Positions 14,476 through 21,631 of a stretch of DNA of 24,171 bases are shown one piece after another. The stretch is from Desulforudis sp. GTDB taxonomy: Bacteria; Bacillota; Desulfotomaculia; Desulfotomaculales; Desulforudaceae. Position 1 is the stretch's first letter. Each line of letters begins with the position of its first letter. Made by a program: the position numbers and the translations under genes. The DNA lies in contig JACUUW010000006.1 in the NCBI GenBank assembly GCA_014859075.1, positions 1 through 24,171 on the forward strand, in the 5' to 3' direction. The notes below the pieces were generated by a model. The model was not told the DNA's origin and ran no database searches. It saw nothing but the letters and a program-made list of their open reading frames with translations.

Positions 14476-14916
14476 ATGGTAAAAACTGATTTTGAACCGA
14501 AGATTATCGGCTTTCTATGCAACTGGTGTGCCTATGGCGGGGCTGACCTGGCGGGCGTATCCAGGCTCCAGTATCCTCCCAACGCCAGGATTATCCGGGT
14601 GATGTGCTCCGGGCGCGTCGACCCGCAATTTGTCTTTAAGGCCCTGAGCGACGGTGCCGACGGCGTCCTGGTGGCCGGTTGACACCCCGGCGACTGCCAC
14701 TATGTTAGTGGCAATTACCGGGCGATGCGGCGTTACCAGTTGATGAAGAAGGTGCTGGAACAGTTGGGCGTCGAGGATCAGCGGGTCCGGTTGGAGTGGA
14801 TTTCCTCGGCGGAAGGCACCAAGTTCGCCAAGGTGATTGAAGAATTCACCGAACAGGTTCGGCAGCTCGGGCCGTTTAAGCAGGACCAAAAAACCGCTGC
14901 CGGTGGGGAGGGTTAA
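14476..14916 (+). CDS. mvhD: Methyl-viologen-reducing hydrogenase delta subunit (selenoprotein)
   Basis: A 146-residue iron-sulfur protein that passes electrons between the MvhAG hydrogenase and heterodisulfide reductase-type partners. The conserved cysteines are C15 and C18 in F-L-C-N-W-C-A-Y-G-G-A-D, C44 in V-M-C-S-G-R-V-D-P, and the G-U-H-P-G-D-C-H motif at 68-75. The codon at residue 69 is TGA (14680-14682), where the family has Cys. The frame resumes perfectly (N-Y-R-A-M-R-R-Y, L-E-W-I-S-S-A-E-G, V-R-Q-L-G-P) to TAA at 14914-14916. A SECIS-like hairpin follows the TGA at once. Archaeal VhuD proteins are known with Sec in this same motif. The ATG at 14476 has AAGGGGCGGGA upstream. mvhG overlaps the stop by one base. 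A standard gene caller would split this gene. Confidence 0.93.
14686..14722 (+). promoter_or_regulatory. SECIS-like element of mvhD
   Basis: Lower stem CCCGG (14686-14690) with CCGGG (14718-14722). Upper stem TGCCACTA/TAGTGGCA (14695-14702 and 14706-14713), perfectly paired around TGT. It starts 3 bases after the TGA codon, the position required of bacterial SECIS hairpins read by SelB. Confidence 0.82.
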
Positions 14917-15872
14917 TGATGAGTAAACTGAAATTAGCTTCCTACTGGGCCGCGGCCTGCGGTGGTTGTGACGTGGCGATCCTGGACATCAACGAGAAAA
15001 TCGTGGACGTGGCCAACGTGGCCGACATCGTGTTCTGGCCGATCGCCGTTGACTTCAAGTACAGCGACGTCGAAGCCTATGCGGACGGGTATATCGACGT
15101 CTGCCTGTTCCACGGCGCCATTAGGAATTCAGAGGGCGAGCACATCGCCAAGCTTCTCCGGCAGAAGAGCAAGGTGATGGTGGCCTTCGGCAGCTGCGCC
15201 GTCGCGGGCGGCATTCCGGGACTGGCCAACTTCAAGCGGCGCGAGGACATTTTTGAACGGGTTTACATCGAGAGCAATTCCACCCAGAACCCCGAGCGGG
15301 TTTTTCCTCAGACGAAGTTCGCGGTCCCCGAGGGTGAACTCGAACTGCCGGAATTCTACAAGGACGTCAAGTGCCTGGCCGACGTCGTCGACGTCGATTA
15401 TTTCATGCCGGGCTGCCCCCCGACGGCCGACCAGATCTGGGCGGTCGTCCAGGTCATCGCTTCCGGTGCCCTGCCGCCCAAGGGCGCGTTCGTCGGCTGT
15501 TCCAACAAGACCATGTGCGACGAATGCAAGCGGGTGAAGACGGAGAAGAAAGTGAAGAAGTTCTACCGGCCCTACGAGATCATGATCGATTCGGAAAAGT
15601 GCCTCCTGGAGCAGGGCTTGACCTGTATGGGTCCCGTGACCAGAGCCGGCTGCGGCAACCAGTGCACGAGCGCCAACCTGCCGTGCCGCGGCTGTTACGG
15701 ACCGGTCGATGGGGTGATTGACCAGGGCGCCAAGTACATCTCGGCCCTGGCCTCGATCGTCGACGCCGACACCCCCGAAGAGGCCGACCGGATTATCAGT
15801 CAAATAGTCGATCCGGCGGGTACCTTTTACCGCTATGGTCTGCCCGGGTCGCTATTAAGGAGGGCAAAGTAA
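14916..15872 (+). CDS. mvhG: [NiFe]-hydrogenase small subunit, group 3c (MvhG)
   Basis: A 318-residue electron-transfer subunit carrying three iron-sulfur clusters. The proximal-cluster motif A-C-G-G-C-D begins at C15/C18. G-S-C-A-V-A-G-G-I-P-G (about 88-98) and P-G-C-P-P-T near 166-171 supply the remaining ligands. The cysteine-rich C-terminal part (C-S-N-K-T-M-C-D-E-C, then G-C-G-N-Q-C...C-R-G-C-Y-G-P) holds the medial and distal clusters. There is no twin-arginine signal, so the enzyme is cytoplasmic, as expected of group 3. The start ATG at 14916 overlaps the mvhD stop by one base, and a second ATG follows directly. GGTGGGGAGGG is the ribosome site. mvhA starts on the next base after this gene's stop. 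Close translational coupling suggests a 1:1:1 complex. Confidence 0.95.
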   Translation: MMSKLKLASYWAAACGGCDVAILDINEKIVDVANVADIVFWPIAVDFKYSDVEAYADGYIDVCLFHGAIRNSEGEHIAKLLRQKSKVMVAFGSCAVAGGIPGLANFKRREDIFERVYIESNSTQNPERVFPQTKFAVPEGELELPEFYKDVKCLADVVDVDYFMPGCPPTADQIWAVVQVIASGALPPKGAFVGCSNKTMCDECKRVKTEKKVKKFYRPYEIMIDSEKCLLEQGLTCMGPVTRAGCGNQCTSANLPCRGCYGPVDGVIDQGAKYISALASIVDADTPEEADRIISQIVDPAGTFYRYGLPGSLLRRAK

Positions 15873-17333
15873 GTGAAGAGGATTACCATTGATCCCATCA
15901 CCAGACTGGAGGGTCACGGCCGGATCGAGATCTTCCTGGATGACGCGGGGGCCGTCCAGAACTGTTACTTCCAGATTCCGGAGCTGCGCGGTTTTGAGAA
16001 GTTCTGCGAGGGCCGGCCGGCGGAGGAGGTCCCGCAGATCGTCAGCCGTATCTGCGGCGTCTGACCCAGCGCGCATCATTTGGCCTCGGGTAAGGCCATG
16101 GATGTGGTGTTCGGCGTTGAGCCGACATCGGCGGCGAAGAAACTGCGTGAGCTGTTTTACAGTGCACACATGATCCACAGTCACATCGCCCACTTTTACG
16201 CCCTGGCGGCGCCGGACTTCGTAATGGGCCCGGACGCCGACCCGGCCGTCCGCAACATTCTGGGCGTGATCGGCAAGGTGGGCCTGGAGATCGGCGGCGA
16301 GGTGATCAAACACCGGGCTTATGGGCAGCAGATCCAGGCGATGCTGGGCGGCAAGGCCACTCACCCGGCCTGGACCCTCCCCGGCGGCGTGAGCAAGGGG
16401 CTCACCGAGGACGAGCGCAAGCAGGTCGAGGAGATGGCCAAGTCCTGCGTGGAGTTCGGCAAGTTCTCCCTGCAGCTGTTTGACGATGTGGTGTTGAAAA
16501 ACCAGGCCTACGTCGACTTGGTCGTGGGCGACGCCTATAAGCTGGTCACCAACTATATGGGCCTGGTGGACGAGAATAACAAGATCAACTTCTACGACGG
16601 CAAGGTCCGCGTGGTGGACACCGAGGGTAAGGAACTGTTCAAGTACTCGCCGCGGGAGTACGTGGACTACGTGGCCGAGCACGTCGAGCCGTACAGCTAC
16701 CTGAAGTACCCGTACCTCCGGCAGCGCGGCTGGACCGGCTTTACCGAGGGCGCCGGCACCGCCATCTACCAGGCGGCCCCGCTGGGCCGGATCAACGCCT
16801 GCGACGGCATGGCCACCCCGGTGGCGCAGGAGGCTTACGAGAAGTTCGTCTCGGTCGTGGGCCATCCGACCCACTTCGTGCTGGCCACCCACTGGGCGCG
16901 GCTGGTGGAGTTGATGTATGCCTGCGAGCGTCTGCTGGAGTTGGCCGTGGACGAGGAGATCACCAGCCCGGACATCCGGACCATCCCGACCGCAACGCCG
17001 AAGGAAGGCGTCGGCATCCTGGAGGCGCCGCGCGGCACCCTGACCCACCACTATGCTACCGATTCGAACGGCATCGTGGTGAAGGCCAACCTGATCGTGG
17101 GCACCACCAACAACAACGCCCCGATTTCGATGGCGATCAAGAAGGCGGCAACCTCACTCATCAAGCCGGGGATGGAGATCACCAACGGTCTGCTGAACAT
17201 GGTGGAGATGGCCTTCCGGGCGTACGACCCGTGCTTCAGTTGCGCAACCCACGCCATCCTGGGCGAACTGCCGCTGAAGATCAACGTGTACGACAGCAGG
17301 GGCGAACTGGTGAGGACCCTGAGCAGAGAATAA
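15873..17333 (+). CDS. mvhA: [NiFe]-hydrogenase large subunit, group 3c, with selenocysteine in the N-terminal motif
   Basis: A 486-residue catalytic subunit that oxidises or makes H2 at a Ni-Fe site. The start is GTG, after AAGGAGGG, with the classic R-I-T-I-D-P-I-T-R-L-E-G-H opening. The N-terminal ligand motif is R-I-C61-G-V-U64-P-S-A-H: codon 64 is TGA (16062-16064) where the family has Cys. The reading frame continues with full family similarity (A-S-G-K-A-M-D-V-V-F, H-S-H-I-A-H-F-Y-A-L). The C-terminal motif D-P-C454-F-S-C457-A-T-H460 keeps both cysteines. A 26-residue tail follows H460 and is the expected substrate of the protease encoded next. A hairpin 16 bases after the TGA fits a SECIS. 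Sec at the bridging-cysteine position differs from the usual NiFeSe enzymes, where Sec is in the C-terminal motif. A strong terminator follows. Confidence 0.95.
16081..16098 (+). promoter_or_regulatory. SECIS-like element of mvhA
   Basis: TGGCCT-CGGGTA-AGGCCA, a perfect 6-bp stem with a six-base loop containing GGGT. It begins 17 bases after the TGA codon ends. CAT (16076-16078) and ATG below the stem could extend it. Confidence 0.68.
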
Positions 17334-17349
17334 TCGGGGACCTTTCCCC

Positions 17350-17396
17350 AAAAGCCCTTCTGGTTGTCCGGGAGGGCTTTTGATTTTGTTTTGGCG
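17350..17396 (+). terminator. Rho-independent terminator after mvhA
   Basis: AAAAGCCCT (17350-17358) and AGGGCTTTT (17373-17381) form a perfect 9-bp stem, followed by GATTTTGTTTT. It separates the structural genes from the maturation genes. Confidence 0.8.
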
Positions 17397-17649
17397 GAGG
17401 ATCAAGGCCCCTTATGGCGAATACTAGAAAGCAAAATCCGAAAGCGTATTAACTTAGCATTAAGTTAGGGGTCAGACCCCTTTCTTAACCAACCACTCGG
17501 GATGAAATTCGGCTTGTTTGGGTGGATAACCTTCTGACTATATCCTACAAGGGAAACAGGCTGCTTTTTTGGTGGATTCCCCAAAAGGGATCATGTTAAA
17601 AGGGAAAGTTGTCTATCGCCTTTTCCCGGGCTGAAGGGGGAACATCTTT
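17397..17649. other. Intergenic stretch between mvhA and the maturation genes
   Basis: About 250 bases holding one REP-like repeat (17460-17488) and otherwise AT-richer sequence. TTTTGGTGGATTCCCCAAAA (17565-17584) is a short imperfect palindrome. I see no convincing gene or promoter. Confidence 0.4.
17460..17488 (-). repeat. REP-like palindromic repeat, full copy, inverted
   Basis: TTAAGTTAG-GGGTCAGACCCC-TTTCTTAA, the reverse orientation of the copies at 1157 and 1722. The central GGGGTC/GACCCC pairs are perfect here. Confidence 0.82.
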
Positions 17650-18147
17650 ATCAAGATCGTGGTTTTGGGTTGCGGGAACATCTTTGCCGGTGACGATGCG
17701 GTAGGGGTCGAAGTGCTCCGGGAACTGGAGAAGGAGCCGTTCCCGGACGGGGTGACCCTCTACGAGGCCGGCGCTCCGGGACTGGGGATGCTGGACCTGA
17801 TGTTCGGGAACGACAAGGCGGTCATCATCGATGCCGTGCTGGCCGAAGGCACGCCGCCCGGCCGGGTGCTGCGCTGGCGGGAGGAGGAGGTGCCCCGCAA
17901 GGAGGCGCCGCCACTCTCGGTGCACGATATCGGCATCCGGGACGCGTTGGAATTCGGGCGGAATTCCATGCCGGAGGGGTTGCCGGACGAGGTGGTGATT
18001 ATCGGGATTACGGTCGCCACCGTTGAGCCGTGGCATATGGGGCTGGGTCCCGAGGTGGCCGGGGCCGTACCGCGGGCGGCCGAAGCGGTGCGCCGGGAAG
18101 TGGAACGCTGGCTGGGGGAGGCGGGTACGTGCACGAAATCGGACTGA
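17650..18147 (+). CDS. Hydrogenase maturation endopeptidase (HycI/HybD family)
   Basis: About 165 residues. A nickel-dependent protease that cuts the C-terminal tail of the large subunit after metal insertion, here presumably after His460 of MvhA. Seen: V-V-L-G-C-G-N at the start, D-D-A-V-G-V-E with the acidic nickel ligand, A-G-A-P-G-L-G-M-L-D, I-I-D-A-V and L-S-V-H-D-I-G with the conserved histidine. Start choice is unusual. The family begins M-K-I-V-V-L-G, which would place the start at an ATC codon (17650), nine bases after GAAGGGGG. The first standard start codon is GTG at 17659, 18 bases from that site. I give the longer form and mark it uncertain. It is the first gene of the overlapping maturation cluster; hypA starts inside its end (18 bases of overlap). 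Confidence 0.85.
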   Translation: MKIVVLGCGNIFAGDDAVGVEVLRELEKEPFPDGVTLYEAGAPGLGMLDLMFGNDKAVIIDAVLAEGTPPGRVLRWREEEVPRKEAPPLSVHDIGIRDALEFGRNSMPEGLPDEVVIIGITVATVEPWHMGLGPEVAGAVPRAAEAVRREVERWLGEAGTCTKSD

Positions 18148-18539
18148 TCCAGACGGTGATCGACGAGGTCGGCCGCGCCGCCAGGGAGAACAACATCAAA
18201 CGGGTGACCAAGGTGCGCCTGGTGGTCGGCCGCATGAACGGCGCGATTCCCGATGCGCTGGAATTTGCGTTTTCCGTCCTGTCCCCGGAAACCATGTTCG
18301 AGGGGGCCGAACTGGAGATCGAATCGGTGCCGGTCAGGCTGCGGTGCCCGCGTTGCGGGGCCGAGTCAGTCGTTGAGGAGTTGGCATACTTTTGTCCGGA
18401 GTGCGGCGCCCGCGCCGAGATCGTCTCCGGTCAGGAGCTGTATATAGATTATTTCGAAGGTGACGATGGAAAGGAAGATGCCCGTGAAGGTAGTGATGGC
18501 CCAGAAGATACTGCGGGCCAACGAGCAGGTGGCCCGTGA
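18129..18539 (+). CDS. hypA: Hydrogenase nickel incorporation protein HypA
   Basis: 136 residues. A nickel chaperone that hands Ni to the large subunit together with HypB. It starts with GTG in the context V-H-E-I-G-L, matching the family's M-H-E nickel-binding N-terminus (H2, E3). A zinc ribbon with two CxxC pairs follows (C-P-R-C-G at about 75-79 and C-P-E-C-G at about 92-96). HypA proteins usually end soon after a segment like E-L-Y-I-D-Y-F-E. Here an extra, acidic, low-complexity tail of about 23 residues (rich in D, E, G) continues because the stop lies inside hypB. The tail may be a by-product of gene overlap. The overlap with hypB is 74 bases. Confidence 0.93.
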   Translation: MHEIGLIQTVIDEVGRAARENNIKRVTKVRLVVGRMNGAIPDALEFAFSVLSPETMFEGAELEIESVPVRLRCPRCGAESVVEELAYFCPECGARAEIVSGQELYIDYFEGDDGKEDAREGSDGPEDTAGQRAGGP

Positions 18540-19143
18540 GAACCGGGAGCGCCTGAACCGTCTGCCGACCGTGAACTTGATCAGTTCCCCCGGAGCCGGG
18601 AAGACGACCCTGCTGGAAAAGACGATCCAAAGCCTGCGGGGCGAGTTCAATATCGGGGTGGTCGAAGGGGACATCTACACCACCCGCGACGCCGAGCGGA
18701 TCGCGGGCCAGGGCGCCGAGGTGGTGCAGGTGAACACCGCGGGGCTCTGCCACCTGGACGCGAACATGGTCGGACGGGCGCTCGACCAGTTGGAACTGGA
18801 CGGCCTGGACCTTTTGTTCATCGAGAACGTCGGCAACCTGGTGTGCCCGGCCGAGTTCGACCTGGGCGAGGACTACAAGGTGGCGCTTCTAAGCGTGGCC
18901 GAGGGCGGCGACAAACCGGAGAAGTACCCGCTGGTGTTTCGGGAGTCCCAGGCGGTGGTGATCAACAAGAGTGATTTGCTTCCGTACACCGATTTTGATA
19001 TGAATAAGGTGCGGGAGGAGATCCGGACGATCAACCCGGATACCCGTATTTTTGTGACCTCGGCCACCACCGGCGAGGGCTTAGAGGCGTGGTGTGCATG
19101 GCTCGGGGACATCGTGCGGCGGAAACGGTCCGCTACCGGATAA
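18466..19143 (+). CDS. hypB: Hydrogenase nickel incorporation GTPase HypB
   Basis: 225 residues. A GTPase of the SIMIBI class that drives nickel transfer. The P-loop S-S-P-G-A-G-K-T-T is at about residues 40-48. V-V-E-G-D-I-Y-T-T follows, then N-T-A-G-L-C-H-L-D-A with the conserved Cys/His of the metal site. E-N-V-G-N-L-V-C-P is typical of HypB, and N-K-S-D-L is the guanine-specificity motif. It lacks the N-terminal CxxCGC motif and the poly-His storage region. The ATG at 18466 follows AAGG by five bases; a GTG two codons earlier and an ATG at 18478 are alternatives. The start lies within hypA, and the stop lies 46 bases inside hypF. Confidence 0.94.
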   Translation: MERKMPVKVVMAQKILRANEQVARENRERLNRLPTVNLISSPGAGKTTLLEKTIQSLRGEFNIGVVEGDIYTTRDAERIAGQGAEVVQVNTAGLCHLDANMVGRALDQLELDGLDLLFIENVGNLVCPAEFDLGEDYKVALLSVAEGGDKPEKYPLVFRESQAVVINKSDLLPYTDFDMNKVREEIRTINPDTRIFVTSATTGEGLEAWCAWLGDIVRRKRSATG

Positions 19144-21398
19144 CGGTCCGGGGTACCGTCCAGGGCGTCGGCTTCCGGCCTTTTGTCTACAACCTGGCCA
19201 AGTCCTGCGGGATACACGGCAGTGTGCTGAACGCGGGGCGGGGCGTGGTGGTGGAGGCCGAGGGGCCGCGGGACGTCGTGGACCGTTTCCTGGAGACGGT
19301 ACGGACGAGCCCGCCGCGGCTGGCCCAAGTCGAGGAAGTCGCCTGGGAATCCCTGCCCCCTGCGGGTTACACCGCGTTTGAGATTATCGCGAGCACGGGC
19401 GGCGAGGAGATCGAGGCGTTGGTGCCCCCGGACGTCGGGCTTTGCCCGGATTGCGCCCGGGAGACCTTCGATCCGGCCGACCGCCACCACCTTTATCCGT
19501 TTACGAACTGTACCAACTGCGGGCCGCGGTTCACCATTGTCCGGGAGCTGCCTTACGACCGGCCGAAGACCTCGATGGCCGCTTTTCCGATGTGCGCCGA
19601 GTGCGCCCGGGAGTACCACGACCCCGCCGACCGGCGTTTTCACGCCCAGCCGGTGGCCTGTCCGGTGTGCGGTCCGGCGGTGGAACTGGTGGATGCTCAG
19701 GGCCGGCCGGTGCCGGGGGAGTGGGCCGAGGCCTGCTGGGAAATCTTGGGTCAGGGGGGCATCCTGGCCCTGAAAAGCCTGGGTGGTTTTCACCTGGTTT
19801 GCGACGCCCGGAACCCGGAGGCCCTGCGTGAGCTCCGGCGGCGCAAAGGCCGCGACGCCAAGCCGTTCGCGGTGATGGCCCGGAACCTGGCGACGGTCGG
19901 GCGTTACTGCCGCCTGGACGAGACGGAGGCCGAACTGCTGGCTTCACCCCAGGCGCCGATCGTGGTGTTGCGGCGCCGGCCGGACGCCGGGTTGCCGGCC
20001 GAACTGGCGCCGGGGCTTCAAACCCTGGGGGTGATGCTGCCATATACCCCGCTCCATTTCCTGGTGTTCGGCGGGCCGTTCGACCTCCTGGTGATGACCA
20101 GCGGAAACTACAGCGAGTTGCCGCTGGCCAAAGACAACGCCCGGGCCCTGGAGGAACTGGGCGGGATTGCCGACTACTTTCTCCGGCACAACCGGGAGAT
20201 CGTCAACCGCTGCGACGACTCGCTGGCGGCGGTGATGGACGGCGGGGTGCAGTTGCTGCGCCGGTCGCGGGGCTACGTGCCGGGACCGGTTCCGGTGCCG
20301 ACCGGGGACGGCCCGGTGGTGCTGGGCATCGGCGGCGAGATGAAGAACACCTTCTGCCTCCTGAAAAAGGGGCGGGCTTTTGTCAGCCAGCACATCGGGG
20401 AGCTGGACAGCATCGAGGGTGAGGAGAACCTGTTTTCCAGCCTGCTGGGCTTCCAGCGGCTGCTGGACATCGAGGCCGAGATCGTCGGCTACGATATGCA
20501 CCCGGACTACCGCTCGTCGCGGCTGGCCGAAAAAATGCCGGCCCGGGCGCGGTTCGCGGTGCAGCACCACCACGCCCACCTGGCCGCCTGCCTGGCCGAC
20601 AACGGCCTGGAGGAGCGGGCGATCGGGGTGATCCTGGACGGTACCGGCTACGGCCCGGACGGCACGTTGTGGGGGTTTGAAGTGCTTACCGGGGATTACC
20701 TGGATTTCACCCGGGAAATCCACCTGGCGCCGGTGCCCCTGCCGGGAGGGGAGGCGGCGGTGCGCCATCCCTGGCGGACGGCGGTCGCCTACCTGTTGAG
20801 CTACCTGGGCGAGGAGGGCGCCGCAGCGGCCGAGCGGCGGTTCGGGGACCGGGGCCGGGAGTTGGAGGTGGTGCAGCGGATGCTGACGCGGGGGTTCAAC
20901 ACCCCGCCCAGCGCGGGCTGCGGCCGGTTGTTCGACGCGGTGGCGGCCCTGGCGGGGGTATGCACCCGGAGCACCTACGAGGGGCAGGCGGCCATTGAGC
21001 TGGGCGAACTGGTGCTGGAGGACGCCCGGGGCCGGGAACTGCCGCCCTATTCCTATTCAATTAAAGAGGGAGTCATTTCGGCGTCCGGCACGATCGCCGG
21101 GGTGGTGGAGGACCTGGAGCGGGGCGCGGCGGCGGCCGTGATCGCCACCCGTTTCCACAACACCGTCCTGGAGATGGTGCGGGAGGCCGTGCGCCGGGTG
21201 AGCGCGGCGACGGGGCTCGAGACCGTGGCCTTAAGCGGCGGCACCTGGCAGAACCGCTATCTTTTCCAGCGGGCGCGGGAAACCCTGCCCGCGGAGGGGT
21301 TCCGCGTCCTGACGCACCGGCGGGTGCCGGCCAACGACGGGGGCCTTTGCCTGGGACAGTCCATGATAGCATACCGGAGGTGGAAGCGATGTGTCTAG
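19098..21398 (+). CDS. hypF: Carbamoyltransferase HypF
   Basis: 766 residues, normal for HypF. It makes the carbamoyl group, from carbamoyl phosphate and ATP, that becomes the CN ligands of the Fe centre. Domains in order: acylphosphatase (V-R-G-T-V-Q-G-V-G-F-R-P-F, about 17-29), two zinc fingers (C-P-D-C with C-T-N-C, then C-A-E-C with C-P-V-C, about 112-190), a YrdC-like domain (about 200-385, with K-P-F-A-V-M and T-S-G-N) and a Kae1-like domain with H-H-H-A-H-L-A-A near 490 and A-L-S-G-G-T-W-Q-N near the end. Start choice: ATG at 19098; GTG codons just upstream are possible. It overlaps hypB by 46 bases and hypC by 10 bases. Confidence 0.95.
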   Translation: MARGHRAAETVRYRITVRGTVQGVGFRPFVYNLAKSCGIHGSVLNAGRGVVVEAEGPRDVVDRFLETVRTSPPRLAQVEEVAWESLPPAGYTAFEIIASTGGEEIEALVPPDVGLCPDCARETFDPADRHHLYPFTNCTNCGPRFTIVRELPYDRPKTSMAAFPMCAECAREYHDPADRRFHAQPVACPVCGPAVELVDAQGRPVPGEWAEACWEILGQGGILALKSLGGFHLVCDARNPEALRELRRRKGRDAKPFAVMARNLATVGRYCRLDETEAELLASPQAPIVVLRRRPDAGLPAELAPGLQTLGVMLPYTPLHFLVFGGPFDLLVMTSGNYSELPLAKDNARALEELGGIADYFLRHNREIVNRCDDSLAAVMDGGVQLLRRSRGYVPGPVPVPTGDGPVVLGIGGEMKNTFCLLKKGRAFVSQHIGELDSIEGEENLFSSLLGFQRLLDIEAEIVGYDMHPDYRSSRLAEKMPARARFAVQHHHAHLAACLADNGLEERAIGVILDGTGYGPDGTLWGFEVLTGDYLDFTREIHLAPVPLPGGEAAVRHPWRTAVAYLLSYLGEEGAAAAERRFGDRGRELEVVQRMLTRGFNTPPSAGCGRLFDAVAALAGVCTRSTYEGQAAIELGELVLEDARGRELPPYSYSIKEGVISASGTIAGVVEDLERGAAAAVIATRFHNTVLEMVREAVRRVSAATGLETVALSGGTWQNRYLFQRARETLPAEGFRVLTHRRVPANDGGLCLGQSMIAYRRWKRCV

Positions 21399-21631
21399 GG
21401 ATACCGGGTCTCGTGGTGGAAGTGAATCCGGAAAAGGACAGCGCTGTGATCGAGGTTTTCGGGGTGCGGCGGGAGATCAGCACCTTCCTGGTCGGTGAGG
21501 TGTCGCGCGGGGACTACCTGATCGTGCACACCGGCTACGCCATCGAGAAACTCGACGTGGAAGAGGCCAAGATCCGGCTGGAGCTGTGGGAGGAGATTTT
21601 GAAAGATGCATATCCTGGACAGGTTTCGTGA
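21389..21631 (+). CDS. hypC: Hydrogenase assembly chaperone HypC/HupF
   Basis: 80 residues. A small OB-fold chaperone that carries the Fe(CN)2CO unit with HypD and then binds the large-subunit precursor. It starts M-C-L-G-I-P-G, with the essential Cys2. G-D-Y-L-I-V-H-T-G-Y-A-I-E-K near 50-63 is the family's second signature. The Shine-Dalgarno is GGAGGTGGAAG, inside the end of hypF. Its stop lies 26 bases inside hypD. Confidence 0.95.
   Translation: MCLGIPGLVVEVNPEKDSAVIEVFGVRREISTFLVGEVSRGDYLIVHTGYAIEKLDVEEAKIRLELWEEILKDAYPGQVS

Noticed and set aside
14725..14916. A separate 63-residue gene starting at 14725
   Set aside because: It is the second half of mvhD after the Sec TGA, with matching family sequence and a SECIS-like hairpin.
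15873..16064. A 63-residue truncated hydrogenase fragment as a stand-alone gene
   Set aside because: Its stop is the TGA at the conserved cysteine codon, and the remaining 422 residues follow in the same frame.
15855..17051. A 398-residue minus-strand frame opposite mvhA
   Set aside because: It is antisense to a strongly conserved gene, lacks motifs, and exists because of codon bias.
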